Notes: generated by a model not told the origin, from the sequence alone. A DNA stretch of 5,590 nt from Chloroflexota bacterium (GCA_016210245.1 JACQUR010000009.1:1-5590), one strand, 5' to 3'; numbered from the stretch's first letter, positions 1 to 5,508 are shown. Made by a program: numbers and translations.

Positions 1-11
1 CTCGGGGCGGC

Positions 12-42
12 GGGGCGACAGAGCCGTCGCCCCCTACGGCTC
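12..42. repeat. GC-rich palindrome downstream of etfA with two alternative hairpins
   Basis: GGGGCGAC (12-19) pairs with GTCGCCCC (26-33) around a 6-nt loop. Alternatively GAGCCGT (21-27) pairs with ACGGCTC (36-42), and the two folds exclude each other. On the minus strand the element starts GTAGGGGGCGAC, like the GTAGGGGC element at the other end of the window but with a different stem. It lies 73 nt past the etfA stop. No T-run follows, so a standard intrinsic terminator is not supported. Nothing else is evident in bases 1-114. Confidence 0.6.
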
Positions 43-114
43 GGCGACCGCCGGCACAGCAACTGGTCACATCCGCGCCGGAGTAGGGAGGGGTGAAGCA
101 GGGGCCGAGGAGGT

Positions 115-1110
115 CTACCGGCCGCGCAGCTCCTGCACCTTCCTGGTGAAGGCGGGCAGGACCTGTTTCCAATCGCCCACCACCCCGAAGCGGGCGACTT
201 TGAAGATGTTGGCCTCGGGGTCGCGGTTGATGGCTACCACGTTCTTCGCCCCGGTGATACCGGCCAGGTGCTGCACCGCGCCCGAGATGCCGATGGTGAG
301 GTACAGGTCCGGGCTCACGGTGACGCCGGTCAGACCCACCTGGAGCGAGGCTGGCACCCAGCCGGCGTCGGTGACCGCGCGCGTGGCGCCCACCGCTGCC
401 CCGAGCGCCTGGGCCAACTCCTCGACGTGCCGCCAGTTCTCAGGGCCGCCCAGGCCGCGCCCGCCGGCGACGATGACCCTGGCTTCCTTGAGGTTGGGGC
501 CGCCCGTGCTGGCGGCGCGCACGGTTTCCACGACTCGAGCCCGCAGCGCAGCCGGGTCGAGCTGAACCGGGAGCTGCTCCACCTCACCGCGCCGCCCCGC
601 CTGGGGTGCCGCCGGCTCGAAGGCGCGGGCGCGCAGGGTGGCCACCTGGGGCGAGGTCTGGACCACATACTCGGCCACGGCGTTGCCGCCGTACACCGGC
701 TTGGCCATCACCACTCGGTCGCCCTCGACGCTCAGGCGCACGCAGTCGGTGGCCACGGCTGTTTCCAGGTCGAAGGCCAGGCGCGGGCCCAACTCGCGCC
801 CCGTGAACGTCTGGCCGAGTAGCACCGCGGCCGGGGCGAGGCTACGCACGGACTGGCCGATCAGCGGCGCATAGCTCTCGACCTGGTAGTCGGCCAGCAG
901 CGGGTCGTCCGCCACCAGCACACGGTCGGCGCCCAGCTCGCCAAGCTGCGCGGCCAGGCTGGCGACGTTGTGGCCGACCAGCGCGGCGACGAGGGGCCCG
1001 CCAAGCGCGTTAGCAATGGCGCGCCCGGCGCCGAGCAACTCCGCGCTGATGGTGGCCAGGCCGCCGTTCTGGGCCTCGGCCACGACAAAGACGGCATTGG
1101 TGTGAGCCAT
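115..1110 (-). CDS. etfA: Electron transfer flavoprotein alpha subunit (EtfA)
   Basis: Alpha subunit of the cytoplasmic ETF heterodimer. It carries the redox-active FAD that shuttles electrons from acyl-CoA dehydrogenases to a membrane acceptor. The protein is 331 aa, a normal length for the family. Residues 1 to about 190 form the N-terminal ETF alpha/beta fold. The C-terminal FAD domain is clear: GRGLGGPENW (217-226), the flavin-site Arg in GATRAV (R244), QVGLTGVTVSPDLY (257-270), GISGAVQHLAG (274-284) and AINRDPEANIF (293-303), matching the ETF-alpha signature. Within 257-270 the common GQTGK reads GLTGV, so the Gln next to the flavin-contacting Thr is Leu. The ATG at 1110 was chosen because AGGAG lies 8 nt upstream and the protein begins exactly where the family does (MAHTNAVFVVAEAQNGG); the frame is open much further upstream, but only through the repeat and out of frame across etfB. 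It lies 89 nt downstream of etfB, is probably cotranscribed, and ends with TAG. Function is very secure; physiological dehydrogenase partners are unknown. Confidence 0.97.
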   Translation of the reverse strand: MAHTNAVFVVAEAQNGGLATISAELLGAGRAIANALGGPLVAALVGHNVASLAAQLGELGADRVLVADDPLLADYQVESYAPLIGQSVRSLAPAAVLLGQTFTGRELGPRLAFDLETAVATDCVRLSVEGDRVVMAKPVYGGNAVAEYVVQTSPQVATLRARAFEPAAPQAGRRGEVEQLPVQLDPAALRARVVETVRAASTGGPNLKEARVIVAGGRGLGGPENWRHVEELAQALGAAVGATRAVTDAGWVPASLQVGLTGVTVSPDLYLTIGISGAVQHLAGITGAKNVVAINRDPEANIFKVARFGVVGDWKQVLPAFTRKVQELRGR

Positions 1111-1118
1111 GGACAATG

Positions 1119-1123
1119 CTCCT
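1119..1123 (-). promoter_or_regulatory. Ribosome binding site of etfA
   Basis: The minus strand reads AGGAG 8 nt before the ATG at 1110. This fixes the etfA start against the much longer open frame that continues upstream. It lies outside the neighbouring heptad hairpin, whose nearest repeat unit begins 8 nt further upstream. Confidence 0.85.
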
Positions 1124-1130
1124 GTTGCGA

Positions 1131-1197
1131 GTCGACAGTCGACAGTTGACAGTCGACAGCCAATAAGGAACTCCTGTCGACTGTCGACTGTCAACTG
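1131..1197. repeat. Heptad repeat array A (GTCGACA/GTTGACA), inverted, between etfB and etfA
   Basis: The left arm holds four 7-bp units plus one base (1131-1159). The right arm (1174-1197) holds three units in the opposite orientation plus three bases. Arms 1136-1159 and 1174-1197 pair at 22 of 24 positions around a 14-nt loop (1160-1173). A shifted register gives a perfect 17-bp stem (1143-1159 with 1181-1197). The array fills most of the 89-nt etfB-etfA gap. There is no T-run, so it is not an ordinary terminator. A role in mRNA stability or differential etfB/etfA expression is possible but unproven. Confidence 0.95.
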
Positions 1198-1199
1198 GT

Positions 1200-1997
1200 C
1201 TAAATCAGCTTGGCCTCGCGCAGCTTGAGCGCGAGCTGCTCGCCGGCCTCGGCGGGCGAGTCGGCGGCGATCAACTCCACCTGGGCCTCTCGCTGCTCCA
1301 CGTACAGGCGGCGCAGCAGGCGCCGCGGCTGCAGGTGCTGGGGTGTGAGCCCCAGGTCGGCGGTTCCCCATACAGGGATCTGGGCCCGCCCGGCGAGCAT
1401 GATGCCCTTCAGCGGCGGGTAGCGCGGCTCGTAGACCTCGCTGGAGATACCCAGGACGGCCGGCAGGCGGACCTCCAGCACCTGGTGTCCGTCCTCCACG
1501 AGCCGCTCCACCCGCACCGCCCCGTCGCCTGCAGGGCTGAGACGCTGGATCGGGGTCAAGCCGGGCAGGCCGAGCAGGGAGGCGACGCCCAGGTGGACCT
1601 GCCCGGCATCGGTGTCCGACGCCTGGCGGCCCGATAGGACCAGGTCCGCTCCCTCCAGCTTGCGGATGGCCGCCGCCAGCACTGCCGCCGTGGCCGCGCT
1701 GTCGCACTGGGCAAAGGCAGGGTCGTCCAGCAGCACCGCCTTGTCCGCGCCCATGGCCAGCCCGCGCTTGAGGGCATCGCGCGCCTGGGCGGCGCCCAGG
1801 GAAACCAGGGTAATGGTGGTCCCGGCCACCTGCTCCTTCAAGCGCAGCGCCGCCTCCAGGGCATTGGCATCGTAGCCATTCAAGACCGGCGCGACCCCGG
1901 GCGGCGGGACGACCTTCCTGGCCGCCTCGTCCACCTTGAAATGGCCGGGCGGAATGTCGGGATCCGGGACCTGTTTGATGGTGACGATGATTCTCAC
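1200..1997 (-). CDS. etfB: Electron transfer flavoprotein beta subunit (EtfB)
   Basis: Beta subunit of ETF, partner of the EtfA encoded just downstream; it binds AMP or a second FAD and carries the dehydrogenase-docking loop. The protein is 265 aa, typical for the family. Visible motifs are KQVPDP (8-13), YDANALEAALRLKE (42-55), KRGLAMGADKAVLL (77-90), SGRQASDTDAGQV (122-134), EPRYPPLKGIM (190-200, the region that follows the recognition loop) and ADLGL (213-217). The nucleotide-site motif is of the GRQAxDxDxxQV kind rather than the KQAIDDDxNQTG kind of mitochondrial-type ETF, so whether it holds AMP or FAD is open. The start is GTG with AGGAGG 4 nt upstream; no better start exists, and the N-terminus aligns with the family's usual MKIxVxxKQVPD. 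It follows the membrane oxidoreductase gene by 131 nt of heptad repeat. The TAG stop lies 2 nt from the next repeat array. Identification is firm; the ETF subgroup is inferred. Confidence 0.97.
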   Translation of the reverse strand: MRIIVTIKQVPDPDIPPGHFKVDEAARKVVPPPGVAPVLNGYDANALEAALRLKEQVAGTTITLVSLGAAQARDALKRGLAMGADKAVLLDDPAFAQCDSAATAAVLAAAIRKLEGADLVLSGRQASDTDAGQVHLGVASLLGLPGLTPIQRLSPAGDGAVRVERLVEDGHQVLEVRLPAVLGISSEVYEPRYPPLKGIMLAGRAQIPVWGTADLGLTPQHLQPRRLLRRLYVEQREAQVELIAADSPAEAGEQLALKLREAKLI

Positions 1998-2001
1998 ACA
2001 G

Positions 2002-2007
2002 CCTCCT
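2002..2007 (-). promoter_or_regulatory. Ribosome binding site of etfB, overlapping the repeat hairpin
   Basis: The minus strand reads AGGAGG, 4 nt before the GTG at 1997. It decides the non-ATG start. Four of its six bases (2004-2007) fall inside the outer end of the 54-nt inverted repeat, and three of them (2005-2007) would be base-paired in the full hairpin. Confidence 0.85.
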
Positions 2008-2136
2008 ACGAGTGCTGAGTCCTACGAGTCCTGAGTGGAAAGTCCTGAGTCCTGAGTAGAGGTCCGGAGCCTCACTCAGGACTCAGGACTCAGGACTCAG
2101 GACTCGTAGGACTCAGGACTCGTAGGGCTCAGGACT
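2004..2136. repeat. Heptad repeat array B (AGTCCTG / CAGGACT), inverted, between the EMO-like gene and etfB
   Basis: The right arm starts with four exact ACTCAGG units (2074-2101), then alternates ACTCGTAGG variants, two bases longer, with further ACTCAGG-type units to 2136. The left arm (2004-2057) has the same units reversed. Arms 2004-2057 and 2074-2127 match at 48 of 54 positions, with the mismatches mostly in one block near 2037-2040. The 16-nt loop itself has a GAGG/CCTC stem (2059-2062 with 2070-2073). The array covers the whole gap, contains the TGA of the upstream gene (2129-2131) and overlaps the etfB ribosome site. Confidence 0.95.
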
Positions 2137-4144
2137 TCTTGTCGCAACTGCGAACGAGCAGTTCGGCGATGTCGGCCACGGGCACGTCATCGTAGACGCC
2201 CTTCGCCCGCGCGCCATCCTCCAGCATGATGATGCAGAAGGGGCAGGCGGTGGCGATGGTCCGGGGCTGGGCCGCCATGGCCTGCTCGATGCGGAGGTGG
2301 TTGATGCGTCTGCCCCGCTGCTCCTCCATGAACACCCGCGCCCCGCCGCCGCCGCAGCACATCGCCCGGTCGCGATGGCAGCCGGGCACCTCGCGCAGCT
2401 CCAGGCCGGGGATGCCCTCGAGCACGCCGCGCGGCTGGTCGTAGACCTCGTTGTAGCGGCCCAGGTAGCAGGGATCGTGGTACGCCACCGCGCCCTCCAG
2501 CGCCTTCGATGGTGCGAGCTTGCCGGCCTCCACCAGCTCGCGCAGGAACTGGCTGTGATGGATGACCTCGTACGTGCCACCCAGTTGCGGGTACTCGTTC
2601 TTGAGGCTGTTGAAACAGTGGGGGCAGGCGGTGACCACCTTCTTGACCCCGTAGCGGTTCAGGGTTTCCACGTTCTGCTGGGCCAGAGTCTGGAACAGGT
2701 ACTCGTGCCCGGCGCGGCGGGCCGGGTCGCCGGTACACGTCTCCTCGGTGGCCAGGATGGCGAACTTCACCCCCGCTTGCTGCATGAGGCGGGCGAAGGC
2801 GCGGGCGACCTTCATGTTCCGCTCGTCGTGGGATCCGGCGCAGCCGACCCAGTAGAGATACTCGATCTCGGGCGACTCGGCCATAGTGGGAATGCCCAGC
2901 CCCTTCGCCCAGTCGCCGCGGACCATGCGGGGCAGACGCCACGGGTTGCCGCTGGCCTCCAGGTTGTCGAACAGCCGCTGTACCTCGGGCTCGAAGCGGC
3001 TCTCGGCCATCACCAGGTGGCGGCGCATGTCGACGATCTTGGGCACGTGCTCGATGAACACCGGGCACTCGTGCATGCAGGCGCGGCAGGTGGTGCAGTC
3101 CCACAGCACCTCGTCGGTGATGACCTCGCCCACCATCTGCTTGCCCGGGTGGGCCTCGCCATCGCCGTGCAGCCGGGCCGGCCCCTCCTCCAGCAGGTGC
3201 TCCTTCAGGTCCAGGATCAGCTTCTTGGGCGACAGGGGCTTGCCGCTGATCGAGGCCGGGCAGGCGGCCTGGCAGCGCCCGCACTCGGTGCAGGTGTAGG
3301 TGTCCAGCAGGCCCTTCCAGGTGAAGTGGTCGATCTGGGAGGCCCCGAGCGGCTGGTCCTGCTCGAGCGCGGCCTCCACATCCAGGTAGGGCAGTTGGCC
3401 GCGCGGGGCGAGCGAGCGCAGCCACACGTTGAAGGGCGCGGTCACGATGTGCAGGTGCTTGGAGTGGGGCAGGTAGGCCAGGAAGCCGAGCACGGTCAGG
3501 ACGTGGGCCCACCAGAACAGCTTGTGCAGGGCCAACTGGGTGGGGGCAGGGAGGTCGCCCAGCGCCCCGGCGAGGGCCGCGCTGGCCGGCGCCCAGGGGT
3601 CGAGCGGCTCGGACGCGTAGGCGATGCGCAGGCCGTTGGCCAGCAGCGCGGTGAGCATGAGGGTGGCGATGAGGCCGAGGATCAGCAGCGCGTCACCGGT
3701 GTAGCTCAAGCGGCTGGGCTTCACCACCAGGCGGCGGTAGAAAGCGAACAGCACCGAGGCCAGGACCAGCACCTCGAACAGGTCGAGCAGGAGTACGTAG
3801 ACAGGATTGGCGGTGAGCGGGCCGAAGGTCAGGCCGGGGATGAGCCCGCCCAGCAGCATCTCGGCGGTGCTGACGGTGATGACCAGGAAGCCCCAGAAGA
3901 TGAGGGCGTGCATCAGGCCAGCGGCGGGCTCGCGCAGCAGGCGGCCCTGCCCGAGGACGTGGCGCAGGAAGGCGTCCCAGCGCTCGGCCGGGTGGTCCGT
4001 TCGCTGCTCGGGCCGGCCCAGGCGCACCAGGCGGTACAGGTGGTAGGCCGACCGGGCGAACAGGCCGACCGCCACCACGATGGCCAGCAGCAGCACGAGA
4101 TTGGCAGGCAGAAAGCCGAGGATGGGGTCTCGCGTGGCGAGCAC
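2129..4144 (-). CDS. Membrane-bound ETF:menaquinone oxidoreductase-like (EMO/FadF) cytochrome b, Fe-S, CCG-domain protein
   Basis: A 671-aa fusion with a NarI/DsrM-like membrane part and an HdrD/GlpC-like soluble part. Hydrophobic segments lie near residues 12-32, 76-100, 115-137, 150-172 and 207-227, as in five-helix haem b subunits; candidate haem ligands are H79 (LMHALIFWGF) and H207, H214, H227, H230 and H232. Two ferredoxin motifs follow: C285/288/291/295-Pro and C350/353/356/360-Pro. Two cysteine-rich CCG-type domains come next: C435, C470 (CTG, single Cys), C507/C510, then the complete C559, C596-C597-Gly, C634/C637. Proteins of this architecture encoded beside etfBA oxidise reduced ETF and reduce menaquinone (EMO; FadF in Bacillus), and the etfBA genes directly downstream support that role. 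The GTG at 4144 is preceded by GGGAGGAG at 6 nt spacing and begins just before the first helix; the frame stays open to a TTG at 4303, but that part is translated repeat. The TGA stop lies inside a heptad repeat. Other HdrD/DsrK-like roles are less likely given the neighbours. Confidence 0.93.
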   Translation of the reverse strand: MLATRDPILGFLPANLVLLLAIVVAVGLFARSAYHLYRLVRLGRPEQRTDHPAERWDAFLRHVLGQGRLLREPAAGLMHALIFWGFLVITVSTAEMLLGGLIPGLTFGPLTANPVYVLLLDLFEVLVLASVLFAFYRRLVVKPSRLSYTGDALLILGLIATLMLTALLANGLRIAYASEPLDPWAPASAALAGALGDLPAPTQLALHKLFWWAHVLTVLGFLAYLPHSKHLHIVTAPFNVWLRSLAPRGQLPYLDVEAALEQDQPLGASQIDHFTWKGLLDTYTCTECGRCQAACPASISGKPLSPKKLILDLKEHLLEEGPARLHGDGEAHPGKQMVGEVITDEVLWDCTTCRACMHECPVFIEHVPKIVDMRRHLVMAESRFEPEVQRLFDNLEASGNPWRLPRMVRGDWAKGLGIPTMAESPEIEYLYWVGCAGSHDERNMKVARAFARLMQQAGVKFAILATEETCTGDPARRAGHEYLFQTLAQQNVETLNRYGVKKVVTACPHCFNSLKNEYPQLGGTYEVIHHSQFLRELVEAGKLAPSKALEGAVAYHDPCYLGRYNEVYDQPRGVLEGIPGLELREVPGCHRDRAMCCGGGGARVFMEEQRGRRINHLRIEQAMAAQPRTIATACPFCIIMLEDGARAKGVYDDVPVADIAELLVRSCDKKS

Positions 4145-4150
4145 GGCTGG

Positions 4151-4158
4151 CTCCTCCC
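4151..4158 (-). promoter_or_regulatory. Ribosome binding site of the EMO-like gene
   Basis: The minus strand reads GGGAGGAG, 6 nt before the GTG at 4144. It supports that start over in-frame starts further upstream. Its GGGA portion (4155-4158) is also the 3' end of a potential 9-bp closing stem (4155-4163 with 4224-4232). Confidence 0.85.
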
Positions 4159-4232
4159 AGCAAGAAGGCCGCACCTTCGCGGCCTTGGCAGCAGGTCCCG
4201 GTTCGACTCCCGTTATGGACCGTTTGCTGGGA
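4155..4232 (-). other. Potential structured leader (three-way junction) upstream of the EMO-like gene
   Basis: A perfect 9-bp closing stem (4155-4163 with 4224-4232; TTGCTGGGA on one arm) encloses two further helices. One is a perfect 8-bp hairpin, 4165-4172 with 4179-4186 (AAGGCCGC/GCGGCCTT, 6-nt loop). The other is a 5-bp stem, 4194-4198 with 4217-4221 (GGTCC/GGACC), containing a CGG/CCG inner pairing. The closing stem overlaps the GGGAGGAG ribosome site, so folding could affect translation. I do not recognise a known riboswitch family. It could also be a DNA-level element or a decayed tRNA-containing segment. No T-run follows the 8-bp hairpin, so it is not a standard intrinsic terminator. 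Confidence 0.45.
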
Positions 4233-4240
4233 TGATAGCA
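4232..4240 (-). promoter_or_regulatory. Candidate extended -10 promoter element for the EMO-etfB-etfA unit
   Basis: The minus strand reads TGCTATCAT, an extended -10 form (TGn plus TATCAT) in an AT-rich patch that stands out in this GC-rich window. No recognisable -35 hexamer lies 17 nt upstream, where the repeat palindrome sits. If used, it would start transcription near 4225 and make a leader of about 80 nt before the GTG at 4144. This is a pattern match only; read-through from the glycosyltransferase is equally possible. Confidence 0.3.
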
Positions 4241-4249
4241 TACCCTGCG

Positions 4250-4319
4250 GGTTGGAGGTTGGAGGTTGGAGGTTGAAGGTTGGATCCAACCTTCAACCTT
4301 CAACCTCCAACCTTCAACC
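4250..4319. repeat. Heptad repeat array C (GGTTGGA/GGTTGAA), 70-bp palindrome between the glycosyltransferase and EMO-like gene
   Basis: Five 7-bp units run left to right (4250-4284) and five run in reverse (4285-4319), with no spacer. The centre is TTGGATCCAA. The arms match at 33 of 35 positions; both differences are G versus A in the variable sixth base of the unit, and one RNA strand would still pair there as G-U. The TGA stop of the glycosyltransferase (4314-4316) lies in the last unit. Confidence 0.97.
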
Positions 4320-5456
4320 CCGAGCCCCTACCGGTCGGAGCGTGGCGATCCCATCCGGCACGGCGGTCCGCTCCAGGAGGCCGTTGAGGCTGCGCTCGGG
4401 GGGGCCTTCGGCGACCAGGCGGCGGTAGACGGCTTCGTAGCCATCGGCCATGGCGCGTGCCGAGAAGCGGGCCTCCACGTCGCGCCGGCAGGCGGCGCGG
4501 TCGAGGTCGGGCACGCGGTCACAGGCCAGCACCATCTCCTGGACGGAGTCGCAGATGAACCCGGTCTCGCCGTCACGGATGACCTCCTGCACGGAGCCGA
4601 CCCGCTTGGCGATGACCGGGGTACCGCAGGCCAGCGCCTCGACCATGACCAGACCAAAGGGCTCGGGCCAATCGGCCGTGAAGAGCAGGGCGTAGGCCTG
4701 GCCCAGGAAGTCGCTCTTCTCCGCCTGGCTGATCTCGCCCACGTACTCGACCAACGGGTGGTCCAGGAGCGGCTTGATCACCTGCTCGTAGTAGACATTG
4801 TCCTCGGCTGCTGTGAGCGAGGCCGAGCAGGGCAGTGGCTTGCGGGCGGCGATCTTGAGCGGTATCTGCGCGCGCCGAGCCACCTCGATGGCCCACTCCA
4901 GCCGCTTCTCCGGGGAGATGCGGCCCAGGAAGGCGAGGTACTTGCCGCGCCGGCGCTCGGGCTGATACTGGTCGACCCGGATGCCGTTATAGACGGTGCC
5001 CAGCCAGCGGGCGAAGGGCAGCGGACGGCGCTGGTTGTTGCTGATGGAGACGACGCCCAGGTCGCGGAACTCGCGATAGAGCGGCTGGAGCTCGGGCAGG
5101 TCCAGCCGCCCGTGGAGCGTGCTCACCGTCGGGGTCCGCGACTGGCGGGCGAAGGGAAAGGCGAAGTAGTCCAGGTGGGAATGGATGAGATCGAACTCGC
5201 CCGCCATGGCGTAGGCGCGGGCCAGGGTCAGGGTAACGAACGGGTTGTGGTCGCTGTAGCGGTCGCTGCTCCAGATGGCGTGGTCCACCACGGACACCAG
5301 GCGCGCGCTGGTGACAGAATCGCCGCTGGCGAAGAGGGTGACCTCGTGCCCGCGGCGCGCGAGCTCCTCGGTCAGGGTGTAGATGACGCGCTCGGTGCCG
5401 CCGTAGCGCTCGGGCGGGACACGCAGCATCGGCGGCGCAATCTGCGCGATTCGCAT
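4314..5456 (-). CDS. GT4-family (GT-B fold) glycosyltransferase
   Basis: Retaining glycosyltransferase, probably cytoplasmic and using a nucleotide-sugar donor; acceptor and sugar cannot be read from the sequence. The product is 380 aa. The N-terminal Rossmann half begins MRIAQIAPPMLRVPPERYGG with GGTERV (19-24), typical of a widespread GT4 subgroup. It continues with HEVTLFASGDS (37-47), IHSHLD (91-96) and STLHGRL (112-118). The C-terminal donor-binding half has YNGI (156-159), LGRISPEKRLEWAI (177-190), the E-x7-E pair E265/E273 in EPFGLVMVE, and ALACGTPVIA (274-283) followed by SVQEVIRDGETGF (288-300). The second in-frame ATG (5456) is preferred to the first (5462): AGGAGG abuts the first ATG with no spacing but sits 6 nt from the second, and the family normally starts MRIAQ. 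The TGA stop lies in the first heptad of a long palindrome. The next gene starts 169 nt downstream. No functional link to the ETF module is apparent. Confidence 0.95.
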   Translation of the reverse strand: MRIAQIAPPMLRVPPERYGGTERVIYTLTEELARRGHEVTLFASGDSVTSARLVSVVDHAIWSSDRYSDHNPFVTLTLARAYAMAGEFDLIHSHLDYFAFPFARQSRTPTVSTLHGRLDLPELQPLYREFRDLGVVSISNNQRRPLPFARWLGTVYNGIRVDQYQPERRRGKYLAFLGRISPEKRLEWAIEVARRAQIPLKIAARKPLPCSASLTAAEDNVYYEQVIKPLLDHPLVEYVGEISQAEKSDFLGQAYALLFTADWPEPFGLVMVEALACGTPVIAKRVGSVQEVIRDGETGFICDSVQEMVLACDRVPDLDRAACRRDVEARFSARAMADGYEAVYRRLVAEGPPERSLNGLLERTAVPDGIATLRPVGARG

Positions 5457-5462
5457 GAACAT

Positions 5463-5468
5463 CCTCCT
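5463..5468 (-). promoter_or_regulatory. Ribosome binding site of the glycosyltransferase
   Basis: The minus strand reads AGGAGG. Spacing is 6 nt to the ATG at 5456 but 0 nt to the ATG at 5462, so it selects the second ATG. Confidence 0.85.
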
Positions 5469-5494
5469 CAGGGTGGGCCGTGGCCCCGCCTGTC

Positions 5495-5508
5495 AGGACT
5501 GAGGACTG
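5495..5508. repeat. Short heptad remnant (AGGACTG x2) upstream of the glycosyltransferase
   Basis: Two exact AGGACTG units in tandem, followed by a degenerate stretch (CGTGCTGAG) that resembles a decayed third unit. The unit is the same family as array B (CAGGACT rotation). No facing arm is present, so it looks like a short or eroded member of the same repeat type. Confidence 0.6.

Noticed and set aside
12..33. Rho-independent terminator after etfA
   Set aside because: The hairpin is strong, but the minus strand continues GC-rich with no T-run.
1190..1195. TTGACA on the minus strand in array A, a consensus -35 box
   Set aside because: It arises from the repeat unit itself, and nothing like TATAAT lies 16-18 nt downstream (GTTCCT).
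115..1707. A 530-codon open frame that would extend EtfA far upstream
   Set aside because: The extra 199 codons run out of frame across etfB and through the heptad array. The family N-terminus and AGGAG both point to the ATG at 1110.
2004..2136. The tandem repeats as a CRISPR array
   Set aside because: Units are 7 bp, contiguous and without unique spacers, and no cas gene is present.
4151..4232. T-box or other known riboswitch before the EMO-like gene
   Set aside because: The leader lacks the T-box GGGTGGNACCGCG sequence and I recognise no other riboswitch core, so I call it only a potential structured leader.
2297..4276. A 659-codon plus-strand open frame opposite the EMO-like gene
   Set aside because: It is the antisense of a strongly conserved protein in GC-rich DNA, where stops are scarce. 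The translation shows no domain and is low in complexity (many H, Q, G, A).
4145..4303. Extension of the EMO-like protein to a TTG at 4303
   Set aside because: The added residues are translated repeat and leader. A strong ribosome site 6 nt before the GTG at 4144 and the position of the first membrane helix fit the shorter form.
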